DNA of 64,000 nt from Vespertiliibacter pulmonis (GTDB taxonomy: Bacteria; Pseudomonadota; Gammaproteobacteria; Enterobacterales; Pasteurellaceae): assembly GCF_013377275.1 (NCBI RefSeq), contig NZ_CP016615.1, positions 434,001 to 498,000 of the forward strand, written 5' to 3'. The translations under genes and the position numbers were made by a program. Below are positions 28,441-38,665 of this stretch, one piece after another. The notes beneath the pieces are model-generated. The model had not been told where the DNA came from. It worked only from the letters and a program-made list of their open reading frames with translations, and did no database searches. How positions within the stretch are numbered: position 1 is the first letter of the stretch; the number at the start of each line of letters is the position of its first letter.

Positions 28441-29727
28441 TTAATGAGCGATCAATAAATTTGCCAATGTTCTAATGCCAATTCCTGTTGCACCCACCGC
28501 CCAGAGATCGTTAGCATTTTTTCTAAATGTAGCAGAACAATCAATATGTAACCAATTTTGCTGATAATTTTTTACAAAATAAGATAAAAACGCTGTTGCA
28601 GTACTCGCTCCAGCACTAACAGGTACCGTGCTAGTATTCGCAATATCCGCAAAACTCGAGATAATTTGTGAACGATGAAATGTTTCAAAAGGTAATCGCC
28701 AAAATGGCTCATTTTCGGCTTGAGCTGATGTAATAAGCTTCTCAACTAAGGCATTATCCATTGATAACACTGAGTGATAGTCATTACCTACCGCAATTTT
28801 TGCAGCCCCAGTTAAAGTTGCACAATCAACAATAAATTGTGGATTTTGTTTATCAGCTTCAATCAAACCATCTGCCAGTACTAAACGCCCTTCGGCATCG
28901 GTATTTAGAACCTCTGCACTCACACCATTTCGGTAACGAATAATATCACCTAATTTGAATGCCTTACTGCTCACCATATTTTCAGCACAGCAGAGGTATA
29001 ATTTAACACGTTGCGATAATCCTCGTGCGATAGCTAAACCTAATGCGCCTGTTACTAAAGCAGCTCCCCCCATATCAGTACGCATTGTAGACATGCCTTC
29101 ACTTGGCTTCAAACTATAACCGCCCGTATCAAAGGTAATGCCTTTACCAACCAAGCAAGCTAACACAGGTGCATTGGGATCGCCCGTTGGATTAAAATCA
29201 AGCTGTAACATTGCTGGTAAATTCGCCGAACCTTTTCCTACCGTCCAAATACCATGATAACCTCGATCTTTCAACGCTTCTCTAGCAATGATTTCATAGG
29301 AAACTTTACCTTTTCCCACGCATTTATCGGCTTGATGAACAATAAATTCCGCAGCTTTATGGGCTAATACTTCAGGTGTTAAAGTATCAGACGGTTCATT
29401 GATAATACTACGAGTAAAATCCGAACACGCTAAACGAGCCTCAAATTCAGCTTGATTTTCTAAAGGTGGAAATTGAATAGAACCCGTATTCTTTACACTA
29501 GTAAATCCCTGCTGAAATGCCCAGCATTGCTCTATTCCCCAGCCTTCTCCCGTTAATGCAACATTTAAAATCCCCAATCCTTTAATTTTTCTAGCTGCTT
29601 TTTGGATACTTACCAACGCATCTTGCTGTAGATGAATACACATTCCAAGATCCGTTGCTGAAATAATTGCCCCATTACCCCAGCTTTCAGTAGCTGGTTG
29701 CGATGAAAGTGTTATCTGCATTACCAT
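28441..29727 (-). CDS. pepB: Peptidase B (M17 leucyl aminopeptidase family)
   Basis: 428 aa, as E. coli PepB. The whole length matches PepB, for example [18 protein letters not shown] (metal-binding Lys and Asp) and the M17 signature [13 protein letters not shown] near residues 274-286. It is a cytoplasmic di-manganese or zinc aminopeptidase active on peptides with a broad N-terminal preference. ATG 29727 follows AGAGGACATCTT. A second M17 enzyme, pepA, lies at 60804. E. coli pepB follows iscX in the isc region, and no isc genes are seen here. Confidence 0.95.
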   Translation of the reverse strand: MVMQITLSSQPATESWGNGAIISATDLGMCIHLQQDALVSIQKAARKIKGLGILNVALTGEGWGIEQCWAFQQGFTSVKNTGSIQFPPLENQAEFEARLACSDFTRSIINEPSDTLTPEVLAHKAAEFIVHQADKCVGKGKVSYEIIAREALKDRGYHGIWTVGKGSANLPAMLQLDFNPTGDPNAPVLACLVGKGITFDTGGYSLKPSEGMSTMRTDMGGAALVTGALGLAIARGLSQRVKLYLCCAENMVSSKAFKLGDIIRYRNGVSAEVLNTDAEGRLVLADGLIEADKQNPQFIVDCATLTGAAKIAVGNDYHSVLSMDNALVEKLITSAQAENEPFWRLPFETFHRSQIISSFADIANTSTVPVSAGASTATAFLSYFVKNYQQNWLHIDCSATFRKNANDLWAVGATGIGIRTLANLLIAH

Positions 29728-29873
29728 AAGATGTCCTCTTTAAATTTATAAGCGGTTAGATTCTAGCAAACTTTTGCAAAAAATAGCGACAAAGTTACCG
29801 CTTACTTCACTTTATTTTTCTTAATATTTCCGCTATCTTGAAAAAATCTTGCTTATTTTATTAAGGAAATCTA

Positions 29874-30812
29874 ATGTCGCTATTTATAAAATTATCTCAA
29901 TTTATCAGTAAAACCTTTGCTATTTGGGTGATTATGTTCGCTATCATTGCGACACAATTCCCAGATATTTTCAAATTGATTGTCCCGTGGATTCCATATC
30001 TTCTCGGGATTGTTATGCTTGGAATGGGGCTAACACTCACCTTTAAAGATTTCACAGAAATTACCCGTAATCCAAAAGGCGTAATCATTGGAGTTATTGC
30101 TCAATTCGTAATAATGCCAATGATTGCTTTTTTCTTAGCCAAGATATTTCAACTTCCTGCTGACTTAGCGATTGGCGTCATCTTAGTGGGCGCTTGTCCT
30201 GGAGGCACATCCTCCAATGTTATTACATTTTTGGCTCGGGGAAATACTGCTCTCTCTGTGGCCTGTACCACTATTTCCACCTTACTTGCCCCGATACTAA
30301 CACCCGCAGTTTTCTATCTTTTTGCAAGTCAATGGCTAGATATCAATGCTTCATCAATGTTTATATCGGTCTTGAAAATTGTTTTATTACCTATTTTTGT
30401 AGGACTACTCATTCGCTCCATATTCAAGCAAAAAATTGAGAACTTTAGCCAAATAATGCCACTTATTTCTGTAATTGCGATTATTCTGATTTTGTGTGCG
30501 GTAGTTGCGGTGAGTAAAGATAAAATTATTGAATCTGGTTTACTAATTTTTGGTATCGTTGCTCTACATAATATACTAGGCTACCTTTTAGGTTATGGAA
30601 TTTCTCGAGCATTCCGCTTATCTTCCCCCGATAGTCGAGCAATTTCGATTGAGGTTGGTATGCAAAATTCAGGATTAGGCGCAGCATTAGCAGCCCTACA
30701 TTTTAAATTTAACCCCATCATTGCAGTGCCGAGTGCAGTTTTTAGCTTATGGCATAATATTTCAGGCCCTATTTTAGCTATGATTTTTACGCTATCTGAT
30801 AATAAAAAATAG
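29874..30812 (+). CDS. BASS-family sodium-dependent transporter
   Basis: 312 aa with about 9-10 hydrophobic segments, bile acid:sodium symporter fold. Conserved stretches are GMGLTLTFKDF (about residues 47-57), GACPGGTSSNVITFLA (about 107-122, crossover/sodium site) and the C-terminal SIEVGMQNSGLGAALA. Bacterial relatives transport pantoate, keto acids or bile-acid-like anions. The substrate cannot be read from sequence. RBS AAGGAAATCTA. It ends before an inverted USS pair. Confidence 0.85.
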   Translation: MSLFIKLSQFISKTFAIWVIMFAIIATQFPDIFKLIVPWIPYLLGIVMLGMGLTLTFKDFTEITRNPKGVIIGVIAQFVIMPMIAFFLAKIFQLPADLAIGVILVGACPGGTSSNVITFLARGNTALSVACTTISTLLAPILTPAVFYLFASQWLDINASSMFISVLKIVLLPIFVGLLIRSIFKQKIENFSQIMPLISVIAIILILCAVVAVSKDKIIESGLLIFGIVALHNILGYLLGYGISRAFRLSSPDSRAISIEVGMQNSGLGAALAALHFKFNPIIAVPSAVFSLWHNISGPILAMIFTLSDNKK

Positions 30813-30818
30813 GTGAGA

Positions 30819-30875
30819 ACAAGCGGTGAGTTAAGTAAAAATTTTGCAAAATTTATGCCATAACACACCGCTTGT
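30819..30875. terminator. Inverted USS pair between BASS transporter and HAD phosphatase
   Basis: ACAAGCGGTG (30819-30828) and CACCGCTTGT (30866-30875) are perfect complements. The 37-nt spacer contains ATTTTGCAAAAT, itself self-complementary and typical of the extended USS. The pair lies between convergent genes, 7 nt from each stop. Confidence 0.7.
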
Positions 30876-30882
30876 CTTTTAA

Positions 30883-31701
30883 TTAAAGAATAGCAAATGT
30901 TGCCCGTAAGTAACGTGCAACCGCTTGCTCATGATTATTCCCAATCACCTCATTATTTGGTAATGCTAGCTTCAAACGAGGATCGGCATTTTCCATTACG
31001 CAGCCTTTTCCAGTTTGTGAAAGCATTTCCAAATCATTCATTCCATCACCAAAAGCTATACACTGTTCTAAGCTATATCCTCGTTGTTGAACTAATTGAG
31101 CTAGTGTTGCTGCTTTTGATACATTTTTTGCCATAATTTCAAGACATTGTGGGGTTGAATAGGTAATTTGTACCTCATCGTTATATTTATTACGAATAAA
31201 CTGCTCAACTGAGCTTAATGACGCTAATGTTTTGCCAATAAAAAATATTTTTTCGGTTTGGCGAGGGTGATGACATTTAAAATCAACTACTTGGTACATA
31301 AATCCTGATTCTTGATGAAATTTCCGTAGCTGTTCTACATCAACATTGATAAACCATTCATCACCTTGATAAGTATTCAAGCAAACACTGAAAGGGTCAA
31401 AAGGTACATTCTGCATTAAATCATTCGCAATGTCTTCAGGCAAGTAATGGCTAGCCAACAAATTCCCATCTAAATTATTCGCCCTTGCACCATTACTGGT
31501 TACCAAGGTTGCCGATTTAATCTCTAACTTCCCCATCAGTTTTGACACATCAGGTAAACTACGTCCTGTGGCAATAAAAATATCAATGCCCTGCTGAGCT
31601 AATTTTTCTAGCGTTTCAATCGTAAATTGGGCTAGTCTGTGTTCACCGTTTAATAACGTCCCGTCTAAATCAGAAATAACAGCTTGAAATGGTTTTTTCA
31701 T
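30883..31701 (-). CDS. Cof-type HAD-IIB sugar/cofactor phosphatase
   Basis: 272 aa. Motif I is SDLDGTLLNGEHRL (nucleophile and acid-base Asp near residues 10-14). Motif II is ATGRSLPDV with the Thr. Motif IV is FGDGMNDLEML, and a large C2-type cap lies between. This is the Cof/YigL/YbhA group, whose members dephosphorylate sugar phosphates, pyridoxal phosphate or flavin precursors. The substrate is not predictable. The ribosome site AAGGATTTCC precedes ATG 31701. A 25-bp perfect hairpin lies about 55 bp upstream (31755-31779). Confidence 0.85.
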   Translation of the reverse strand: MKKPFQAVISDLDGTLLNGEHRLAQFTIETLEKLAQQGIDIFIATGRSLPDVSKLMGKLEIKSATLVTSNGARANNLDGNLLASHYLPEDIANDLMQNVPFDPFSVCLNTYQGDEWFINVDVEQLRKFHQESGFMYQVVDFKCHHPRQTEKIFFIGKTLASLSSVEQFIRNKYNDEVQITYSTPQCLEIMAKNVSKAATLAQLVQQRGYSLEQCIAFGDGMNDLEMLSQTGKGCVMENADPRLKLALPNNEVIGNNHEQAVARYLRATFAIL

Positions 31702-31754
31702 AGGAAATCCTTATAGATAATTATTGAGAAAGGCTAACAAATTTATGTGATGAG

Positions 31755-31779
31755 TTCAAAGAAAATCCTTTTCTTTGAA
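31755..31779. repeat. Perfect inverted repeat upstream of the HAD phosphatase gene
   Basis: TTCAAAGAAAA (31755-31765) and TTTTCTTTGAA (31769-31779) are perfect 11-bp arms around TCC. No T-run follows on either strand, so it looks more like an operator or a leader hairpin of the minus-strand HAD gene than a terminator. The rest of 31702-31972 is AT-rich sequence with no gene that I can support. Confidence 0.65.
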
Positions 31780-31972
31780 AGAATTGTTCAAAAAATAGTA
31801 ATTCAGTTTAAGTTTATATAAAAATGATTTTATACGTAATTCATATGTTTTATTTGTTAAATAATAGTTAAATAAGCCTTATAATCTAGTTTTATTATGA
31901 AATACGATATAAAATGCTAAATTATTATTTAAATAACACTAGGAAATCGTTTGCACACAGTTAAAAATACTA

Positions 31973-32000
31973 TTGACTTCATTTAGATTACCGCTAATAT
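31973..32000 (+). promoter_or_regulatory. Promoter of the leuA attenuator transcript
   Basis: TTGACT (31973-31978), a 16-bp spacer, then TAATAT (31995-32000). Transcription would start near 32007, leaving about 35 nt before the leader peptide ATG. It is the only good hexamer pair seen just upstream of the leader. Confidence 0.65.
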
Positions 32001-32041
32001 GTCTTCACTCCCGAATAATAATGCAAACATAAAACACAAAA

Positions 32042-32104
32042 ATGGTAAAACTTATTTCTTTTCTCTTATCCCTGAACCTATACACATTGATATGTGCGGT
32101 ATGA
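32042..32104 (+). CDS. leuL: leu leader peptide, all six leucine codons used once
   Basis: A 20-codon ORF encoding MVKLISFLLSLNLYTLICAV, followed by TGA. Its six Leu residues are encoded, in order, by CTT, CTC, TTA, CTG, CTA and TTG, that is, each of the six leucine codons exactly once. It also has two Ile and two Val codons. It lies between a promoter and a hairpin with a T-run ahead of leuA, the standard layout of amino-acid attenuation: stalling at Leu codons when charged tRNA-Leu is scarce would favour the antiterminator. Only a weak A-rich ribosome site precedes it. Confidence 0.88.
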   Translation: MVKLISFLLSLNLYTLICAV

Positions 32105-32137
32105 GCTAAGCGAAAGAAAAAGTCACTATCCACACTT

Positions 32138-32166
32138 ACCCGCATATTATATTGCGGGTTTTTTTA
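32138..32166 (+). terminator. leuA attenuator (transcription terminator)
   Basis: ACCCGCA (32138-32144) pairs with TGCGGGT (32153-32159) around an 8-nt AT loop and is followed by a T-run to 32165. It stands 34 nt after the leader stop and just before the leuA ribosome site, so it is the regulated terminator of the leader. Confidence 0.9.
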
Positions 32167-32198
32167 TTCTTAAATTATGCAAATCCTAGGAGATGCCA

Positions 32199-33743
32199 AT
32201 GAACAACAATATTATTATTTTTGATACTACCTTGCGTGATGGTGAGCAATCTTTAAAAGCAAGCCTTACCGTAAAAGAGAAATTACAGATAGCATTGGCA
32301 TTAGAACGCTTAGGTGTTGATGTAATGGAAGTGGGTTTCCCCGTATCTTCTGCAGGCGATTTTGAATCCGTACAAACTATTGCCCGCCATATCAAAAATA
32401 GTCGAGTATGTGCTCTTTCCCGTGCGGTTGATAAAGACATTGATGTTGCAGCCGAAGCCCTAAAAGTCGCTGAAACTTTTCGTATCCATACTTTTATTGC
32501 GACATCCGCTCTCCACGTTGAGAGTAAACTTCGCCGTACCTTTGATGATGTAGTAGAAATGGCAATCAAAGCGGTAATGCGAGCAAGAAACTACACCGAT
32601 GATGTTGAATTTTCTTGTGAAGATGCGGGAAGAACAGGAATTGATAATATCTGCCGTATTGTTGAAGCTGCGATCAATGCGGGAGCAACAACAGTAAATA
32701 TTCCAGACACCGTTGGCTACTGTTTACCAAATCAATTCGGCGACATTATTGCCAATGTTAGAAATCGTGTATCAAACATTGATAAAGCAATTATTTCAGT
32801 ACATTGCCACAATGATTTAGGAATGGCAACGGCTAATTCATTAACTGCTGTACAAAATGGGGCAAGACAAATCGAATGTACCATCAATGGTATTGGTGAA
32901 CGAGCAGGTAATACGGCACTGGAAGAAGTAGTAATGGCAATTAAAACACGACAAGATATATTTAATGGTGCAGATACCCGTATTCATACACAAGAAATCC
33001 ATCGTGTGAGTCAAATGGTCAGCCAACTTTGTAATATGCCTATCCAACCTAATAAAGCAATCGTTGGTTCAAATGCGTTTGCTCACTCTTCAGGTATTCA
33101 CCAAGACGGTATGGTAAAAAATAAAAATACCTATGAAATTATGTCTCCTGAGACGATTGGCTTGAAAAAAGAAAAATTGAATTTGACCGCTCGCTCTGGT
33201 CGTGCCGCAGTGAAAAACCATATGGAAGAGATGGGCTATCAAGAAAAAGACTATGATTTAGACAAACTCTACCAAGCATTTTTGCAACTCGCTGATAAAA
33301 AAGGACAAGTTTTTGACTATGATTTGGAAGCCCTTGCTTTCATTGATATGCAACAAGGTGGTGAAGATCGCTTAAAACTCGATGTAATTACCACTCAATT
33401 AATTAGTGGTTTGCCTGCTTCCGCTTTTGTACAAGTTGAGCTTGATGGCGAACGTGTTAGCCAAGTTTCACAAGGCGGAAATGGACCTGTTGATGCGACT
33501 TTTAATGCAATCTTAAACATTACAGGAATGGAAATTAAAATGCTCAACTACAATCTTACTGCTAAAGGAGAAGGTGCTGAAGCATTAGGGCAAGTAGATA
33601 TTGTTATTGAACATAAAAACCGCCGTTTCCACGGTGTAGGACTTGCAACAGATATCGTTGAATCTTCTGCTCGGGCCTTAATTCACGCAATCAATGCCAT
33701 TTATCGTTCACAAAAAGTTGCTAACTTGAAAAAGAATAAATAA
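32199..33743 (+). CDS. leuA: 2-isopropylmalate synthase
   Basis: 514 aa, first committed step of leucine synthesis: acetyl-CoA plus 2-oxoisovalerate. The TIM barrel (about residues 1-280) has [11 protein letters not shown] with the metal Asp and [10 protein letters not shown] with the HxH metal site. The C-terminal LeuA regulatory domain (from about 390) binds leucine for feedback inhibition. ATG 32199 is chosen over ATG 32193, because AGGAG (32188-32192) would touch the earlier one and is six bases from the later one. It is followed at once by a terminator and prfA, so leuB, leuC and leuD are not linked here. Control is by attenuation. Confidence 0.96.
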   Translation: MNNNIIIFDTTLRDGEQSLKASLTVKEKLQIALALERLGVDVMEVGFPVSSAGDFESVQTIARHIKNSRVCALSRAVDKDIDVAAEALKVAETFRIHTFIATSALHVESKLRRTFDDVVEMAIKAVMRARNYTDDVEFSCEDAGRTGIDNICRIVEAAINAGATTVNIPDTVGYCLPNQFGDIIANVRNRVSNIDKAIISVHCHNDLGMATANSLTAVQNGARQIECTINGIGERAGNTALEEVVMAIKTRQDIFNGADTRIHTQEIHRVSQMVSQLCNMPIQPNKAIVGSNAFAHSSGIHQDGMVKNKNTYEIMSPETIGLKKEKLNLTARSGRAAVKNHMEEMGYQEKDYDLDKLYQAFLQLADKKGQVFDYDLEALAFIDMQQGGEDRLKLDVITTQLISGLPASAFVQVELDGERVSQVSQGGNGPVDATFNAILNITGMEIKMLNYNLTAKGEGAEALGQVDIVIEHKNRRFHGVGLATDIVESSARALIHAINAIYRSQKVANLKKNK

Positions 33744-33744
33744 A

Positions 33745-33784
33745 AAACAAGCGGTTATTTTTTAAATAAAATAACCGCTTGTTT
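33745..33784. terminator. Inverted USS terminator between leuA and prfA
   Basis: AAACAAGCGGTTATTTT (33745-33761) and its exact complement (33768-33784) form a perfect 17-bp stem with a 6-nt loop. Both arms carry a full 9-base USS core. A/T runs in the stem base and loop suit termination in both directions between the convergent genes. Confidence 0.88.
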
Positions 33785-33791
33785 ATGTAAT

Positions 33792-34868
33792 CTAATCAGC
33801 AAGAGCCGCTAGCTGATCGGCTTGATATTCATTGATAATCGGCTGAATTAGCTCATCAATTTTACCATTCATTACTTCGTCTAAACGATAAACCGTCAAA
33901 TTGATACGGTGATCAGTTACCCTTCCTTGAGGATAATTATAAGTACGAATTTTATCCGAACGGTCGCCCGATCCTAATAAATTACGGCGAGTATCTGCCT
34001 GTGCCTGTGCTTGCTTTTCTTGCTCTGCTTGCACAATACGAGAGGCTAATACTGATAGTGCTTTCGCTTTATTTTTATGCTGTGAACGTTCGTCTTGGCA
34101 TTCAACCACAATACCTGTTGGTAAATGGGTAATACGCACCGCAGAGTCTGTCGTATTAACGTGCTGTCCACCTGCGCCAGATGAACGATAAGTATCAATT
34201 CGAAGATCTGATGGATTAATTTCTGGCATTTCTGATTCTGGTAATTCTGGCATTACCGCAACCGTACAAGCCGATGTATGAATACGTCCTTGTGATTCTG
34301 TTTTTGGAACACGTTGCACTCGATGCCCTCCAGACTCAAACTTAAGTTGTCCATAAACGCCTTCACCGCTGATTTTAACGATAATCTCTTTATATCCACC
34401 TTGCTCACTTTCATTCGCACTTAGCTCTTCAATCCGCCAACGCTTACCTTCACAATAACGGCTATACATACGGTAGAGATCGCCTGCGAAAATACCCGCT
34501 TCATCTCCACCTGTTCCCGCTCTAATTTCAAGGTAAGCATTGTATTCATCATTCGGATCTTTCGGCAGTAATAATATTTGTAGCTGTTGCTCAACCTCAA
34601 TCATTTCTGCTTTATTTTGCTCAATTTCTTCTGCTGCAATCTCTTTCATATCAGGATCGTCTAACAGAAGCTGTGCATCGTCAATATCACGTTGAAGTTT
34701 ATTCCAACGATTAAAGGCGCTAACAACCTCTTCTAATTGTGAATATTCTTTTGAATAGGCTCTAAATTTATCTTGATCACTAATAACAGAAGCATCACCT
34801 AGCAGAGCTTGTAACTCTTCTTGGCGTTCACTCAGACTTTCTAATTTGGCAATAATAGATGGTTTCAT
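33792..34868 (-). CDS. prfA: Peptide chain release factor 1
   Basis: 358 aa. RF1 recognises UAA and UAG and triggers peptide release. The stop-codon-reading tripeptide appears as PKT in [13 protein letters not shown] (PxT type, so RF1 and not RF2). The catalytic GGQ is in [20 protein letters not shown]. Downstream there is a terminator and leuA; the glutamine methyltransferase gene prmC, often next to prfA, is not here. The ribosome site is weak. Confidence 0.97.
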   Translation of the reverse strand: MKPSIIAKLESLSERQEELQALLGDASVISDQDKFRAYSKEYSQLEEVVSAFNRWNKLQRDIDDAQLLLDDPDMKEIAAEEIEQNKAEMIEVEQQLQILLLPKDPNDEYNAYLEIRAGTGGDEAGIFAGDLYRMYSRYCEGKRWRIEELSANESEQGGYKEIIVKISGEGVYGQLKFESGGHRVQRVPKTESQGRIHTSACTVAVMPELPESEMPEINPSDLRIDTYRSSGAGGQHVNTTDSAVRITHLPTGIVVECQDERSQHKNKAKALSVLASRIVQAEQEKQAQAQADTRRNLLGSGDRSDKIRTYNYPQGRVTDHRINLTVYRLDEVMNGKIDELIQPIINEYQADQLAALAD

Positions 34869-34929
34869 TGATTTTCAAATAACAGTTAATAAATAATAGT
34901 TGTATTGTAACGGACAAGCCACATAAACG

Positions 34930-34961
34930 CAAAAAGCCTAGAGATTCTCTAGGCTTTTTTG
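34930..34961 (-). terminator. Rho-independent terminator of hupA
   Basis: AAAAAGCCTAGAG (34931-34943) and CTCTAGGCTTTTT (34947-34959) form a perfect 13-bp stem with a 3-nt loop. Read on the minus strand it ends in a T-run, 16 nt after the hupA stop, separating hupA from prfA. Confidence 0.92.
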
Positions 34962-34976
34962 TCATTTTAACAATGA

Positions 34977-35249
34977 TTATTTTACTAAATCTTTTAGAGC
35001 TTTACCTGCAACAAATGCTGGCACGTTAGCTGCTGGGATTTCAATCGCTTCATTAGTTTTTGGATTACGGCCAGTACGAGCTTTACGGTGATTTACTTTA
35101 AAAGTACCAAACCCAATAAGTTGTACAGAATCGCCTTTTTTAAGGCTATCAGAAATTGCATTTAATGTCGCTTCTAAAGCAGCTTTAGCATCTTTTTTGC
35201 TTAACTCTGCACCCGCTGCGATTGCATCAATTAACTCAGTTTTATTCAT
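34977..35249 (-). CDS. hupA: DNA-binding protein HU (alpha-type)
   Basis: 90 aa, the exact HU length. It starts [21 protein letters not shown] and contains the DNA-binding arm signature [20 protein letters not shown] (about residues 46-65). HU is an abundant nucleoid protein that bends DNA without sequence specificity. ATG 35249 is chosen because AGAGGATAAAACA precedes it. An in-frame extension to 35336 adds 29 residues not found in HU proteins. The order hemE-yjaG-hupA matches E. coli. Confidence 0.97.
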   Translation of the reverse strand: MNKTELIDAIAAGAELSKKDAKAALEATLNAISDSLKKGDSVQLIGFGTFKVNHRKARTGRNPKTNEAIEIPAANVPAFVAGKALKDLVK

Positions 35250-35399
35250 TGTTTTATCCTCTAAAAGATTATAGTGATCAAGGCAATAGTGCCTAAATTC
35301 AAGTGTGAACTCAAATTCTGCTTTAAATGTTTTCATAGCTTAATTCAAACACGCTTATTCTCAAAGCAAATAATGCAAAAATTGTTAGCTATTTCACAT

Positions 35400-35990
35400 T
35401 CACTGATTAAAATTCAATCCGATATTACTTACGCCACTCTCCTTTAACTCATTTTTTAAAGCTAAAATAAGCTCAATATCTCGTTCTTCACATTCATTCA
35501 ATAAACGATAAATTTGCCACTGTACATCAAGCTCTTCTTGAATTTCTGCACAATTTTTAAGCTCTTGTTCATTCAATTCACGATCTTGCTCAGTTTCAAT
35601 ATAAGTAGCTACTGTTGCAAGGGAAAGCTGACTTATTTTTATCGCTTGCTCTAGTGTTTCCCCAGCAATAATTGCATGGAGCAACTCCGAAAGAGCTTGG
35701 CAAGCATCTTGTGCTGGAAAAACGCCATAAAAATCATATTGATTTACATCGGGGATAATAGCTTCTAACTTTTCAAGCTGATTTTCAAAATTAATTTTTG
35801 CTCCTTTTACCGTTAAAAACTCCCAAGCTAAATTGAGAATATTTTGGTAAATTTTTGCATCATCTGACCGCTTGCTTACCTCACAAAATAGCTGAAAATT
35901 CGGTAGCATACGTTCACATAAGCAAGCCATAAAAACAAGGTGCTGCCAACTTTCAAAACGCTCCATACGTTTATGAATCGGATTTCGCAT
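35400..35990 (-). CDS. yjaG: YjaG family protein (DUF416)
   Basis: 196 aa, helical, acidic, no signal peptide or membrane segment. Typical YjaG features include the start FESWQHLVFMACLCERMLPN and the C-terminal ECEERDIELILALKNELKESGVSNIG. The function is unknown. It overlaps the hemE stop by one base (TAATG) and lies about 150 bp upstream of the hupA start, the same neighbourhood as in E. coli, which supports the assignment. Confidence 0.88.
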   Translation of the reverse strand: MRNPIHKRMERFESWQHLVFMACLCERMLPNFQLFCEVSKRSDDAKIYQNILNLAWEFLTVKGAKINFENQLEKLEAIIPDVNQYDFYGVFPAQDACQALSELLHAIIAGETLEQAIKISQLSLATVATYIETEQDRELNEQELKNCAEIQEELDVQWQIYRLLNECEERDIELILALKNELKESGVSNIGLNFNQ

Positions 35991-37060
35991 TATTTCTCCT
36001 GATGATAAGGCTTAGATAAGTGATGTACTGCATCAACAAAAATTTTAGGACTCTCTTGCGGTACATCTTGATGAATACCGTGCCCTAAATTAAAGACCTG
36101 TCCTGTTCCTTTGCCAAAATCTGCTAAAATAGTTGCGACTTCTTGCTCAATGCGTTCAGCTGACGCATATAACACACTAGGATCCATATTGCCTTGCAAC
36201 GCTACTTTGTTGCCAATTCTTGCTCTTGCTTCGCTAATATCAACCGTCCAATCTAGCCCCACTGCATCACACCCCGTATCAGCAATCGCTTCTAACCATA
36301 ATCCTCCCCCTTTAGTAAAAAGAGTTACTGGCACTTTTCGTCCTTCATTTTCACGAATTAACCCATCAACAATTTTGTGCATATACTGCAATGAAAAGGT
36401 TCGATAATCTCGATGAGCCAGTACACCGCCCCATGTATCAAAAATCATCACCGATTGTGCCCCTGCTCTAATTTGTGCATTTAAATAGAGAATAACGCTA
36501 TCGGCTAATTTTTCTAATAGTGCGTGTAATAACGCTGGGTCGGTATATAACATTTTTTTGATTTTCGTAAATGCCTTTGATGCCCCCCCTTCAACCATAT
36601 AAGTTGCTAACGTCCACGGACTACCAGAAAAACCAATTAATGGTACTTCACCTTTCAATTCACGGCGAATGGTTCGCACTGCATTCATTACATACTGTAA
36701 TTCTTGTTCAGGATCAGGAATAGGCAAATTATCAACATCTGCTTTACGTTCAATTGGACGAGCAAATTTTGGTCCTTCTCCAGCGCCAAAACTCAGCCCC
36801 AGCCCCATCGCATCAGGAATAGTTAAAATATCTGAAAAAAGAATAGCGGCATCTAAATCGTAACGACGTAAAGGTTGCAAAGTTACTTCACAAGCAAGTT
36901 CAGCATTGCGGCATAACGACATAAAATCACCTGCTTCCGCCCTCGTTGCTTTATATTCAGGTAAGTAACGCCCTGCTTGACGCATCATCCATACTGGCGT
37001 CATATCCACAGGTTCACGTAATAATGCTCTTAAATAGCGATCATTTTTTAACATTGTCAT
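35990..37060 (-). CDS. hemE: Uroporphyrinogen decarboxylase
   Basis: 356 aa. HemE converts uroporphyrinogen III to coproporphyrinogen III in haem synthesis. Signature 1 is [16 protein letters not shown] (about residues 21-36) with catalytic Arg residues; [12 protein letters not shown] holds the catalytic Asp; [16 protein letters not shown] is the second signature. ATG 37060 gives a start ([14 protein letters not shown]) that lines up with E. coli [14 protein letters not shown]. The presence of hemE indicates this strain can run at least this step of haem synthesis. Confidence 0.97.
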   Translation of the reverse strand: MTMLKNDRYLRALLREPVDMTPVWMMRQAGRYLPEYKATRAEAGDFMSLCRNAELACEVTLQPLRRYDLDAAILFSDILTIPDAMGLGLSFGAGEGPKFARPIERKADVDNLPIPDPEQELQYVMNAVRTIRRELKGEVPLIGFSGSPWTLATYMVEGGASKAFTKIKKMLYTDPALLHALLEKLADSVILYLNAQIRAGAQSVMIFDTWGGVLAHRDYRTFSLQYMHKIVDGLIRENEGRKVPVTLFTKGGGLWLEAIADTGCDAVGLDWTVDISEARARIGNKVALQGNMDPSVLYASAERIEQEVATILADFGKGTGQVFNLGHGIHQDVPQESPKIFVDAVHHLSKPYHQEK

Positions 37061-37181
37061 AATTCTTTTTCCATCTCTAAAACTGCCATTAGCATAGCCA
37101 TACTTTGGCAGATAATAACATAATTTAAACGGCTATCAGTACCCCATTATATAAGAGTAAACCCAAGCGGTCAGATTTCCA

Positions 37182-38558
37182 CTATTTTTGTAAATCGTGT
37201 TTTGCTTGTAAAATTGCTTCATTAACTCGTTCTAAATTTACTCCGCCTTTCGCACAACGCTTAGATAAACACGAATCCAGCGAAAGAATTGCATAAACAT
37301 CGTCTGCAATAGCCTGATGAAATTGATTAAACTCAGTTAAACTTAATGCTTCTAATGCTTTACACTGGCTCATCGCATAGACAACAGTTTCGCCAACAAT
37401 ATGATGAGCCTCACGGAATGGAACGCCTTTTGCGACTAAATAGTCTGCTAATTCGGTTGCATTCGCATAGCCTTGTTGAGCAGCTTCTTTGGTTCGTAGA
37501 GTATCGACCTGAATATCTTCAAGCACTAACGTTGAAATAGCAAGGCAAGCCTGCCACGTTTCAACAGCATCAAAAATTCCCTCTTTATCTTCCTGCATAT
37601 CTTTATTATATGCTAAAGGAAGCCCCTTCAACGTTGTCAATAGCCCCATTAACGCACCAAAAACACGTCCGGATTTTCCTCGAACTAATTCGCAAGCATC
37701 AGGATTTTTTTTCTGTGGCATTAACGAAGAACCTGATGTAACTCTGTCAGATAACTCTATAAAATGAGATTCACCACTGTTAAAAATAATCAGATCTTCC
37801 GCAAAACGAGAAAGATGTACCATACTGATCGATGCTATAGCTAGCAGTTCTAATATATGATCCCGATCTGACACGCTATCTAAACTATTACGTGTTGCCA
37901 CCGCAAAGCCAAGATCTTGAGCTAACTTATCTCGATCGATTGCATAGGCAGTACCAGCTAATGCACCCGATCCTAGAGGACAAGTATTCATACGATGATA
38001 AGCGTCTGTTAAACGGCTATAATCTCGCGCTAACATTTCATAATATGCCATACACCAATGTGCAAAAGTAATCGGTTGAGCACGTTGTAAATGGGTATAA
38101 CCAGGCATTATTGCTTGCTGATTTACTTCTGCCGTGGCAACTAATTTTAACTGTAATTCTTGTATTGCCTGTTGAAGCATTAATACTTGGGCTTTACACC
38201 AAAGTTTTATATCCACGGCAACTTGATCATTACGGCTTCTGCCTGTATGCAATTTTTTACCAAGATCTCCCACTTTTTTAATTAAATTTAGCTCAACCCA
38301 ACTATGAATATCTTCCGCATTATCTTGCAAAATAATCGCTAAATTCGGCGCTATCTCTGCTCTTAATTCAGTCAGTGCTTTCGTTAATTGCTGAAGTTCT
38401 TCGGTATCAATCACTCCGACAGAATGAATGGCTTTTGCCCAACCGATAGAACCCTCAATGTCTTGTAGAGCAAGACGATAATCAAATCGTAAAGAGTCGT
38501 TAAAGTATTTGAATTGTTGATCCGCAGCCTGTGTAAATCGCCCGCCCCAAAGTGCCAT
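37182..38558 (-). CDS. argH: Argininosuccinate lyase
   Basis: 458 aa, fumarase/aspartase superfamily. It cleaves argininosuccinate to arginine and fumarate. Typical features are the start [45 protein letters not shown] and the superfamily signature [12 protein letters not shown], which contains the catalytic Ser loop. RBS AAGGGAAAG. No other arg gene and no clear ArgR box are near. It is a single-gene unit between pepQ and hemE, all on the minus strand. Confidence 0.97.
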   Translation of the reverse strand: MALWGGRFTQAADQQFKYFNDSLRFDYRLALQDIEGSIGWAKAIHSVGVIDTEELQQLTKALTELRAEIAPNLAIILQDNAEDIHSWVELNLIKKVGDLGKKLHTGRSRNDQVAVDIKLWCKAQVLMLQQAIQELQLKLVATAEVNQQAIMPGYTHLQRAQPITFAHWCMAYYEMLARDYSRLTDAYHRMNTCPLGSGALAGTAYAIDRDKLAQDLGFAVATRNSLDSVSDRDHILELLAIASISMVHLSRFAEDLIIFNSGESHFIELSDRVTSGSSLMPQKKNPDACELVRGKSGRVFGALMGLLTTLKGLPLAYNKDMQEDKEGIFDAVETWQACLAISTLVLEDIQVDTLRTKEAAQQGYANATELADYLVAKGVPFREAHHIVGETVVYAMSQCKALEALSLTEFNQFHQAIADDVYAILSLDSCLSKRCAKGGVNLERVNEAILQAKHDLQK

Positions 38559-38665
38559 AAACTTTCCCTTCTTTTGTAAAAATGTAAAAATAGGCTAAAA
38601 CTGCCCGCTTGTTATAAACAAATACGCTTTAGCTATGCCTTAATACTTCTAGTACCTTCTCTAAA

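Noticed and set aside
38559-38665. ArgR box before argH
   Set aside because: No pair of TGAAT-N4-ATTCA-like half-sites was seen.
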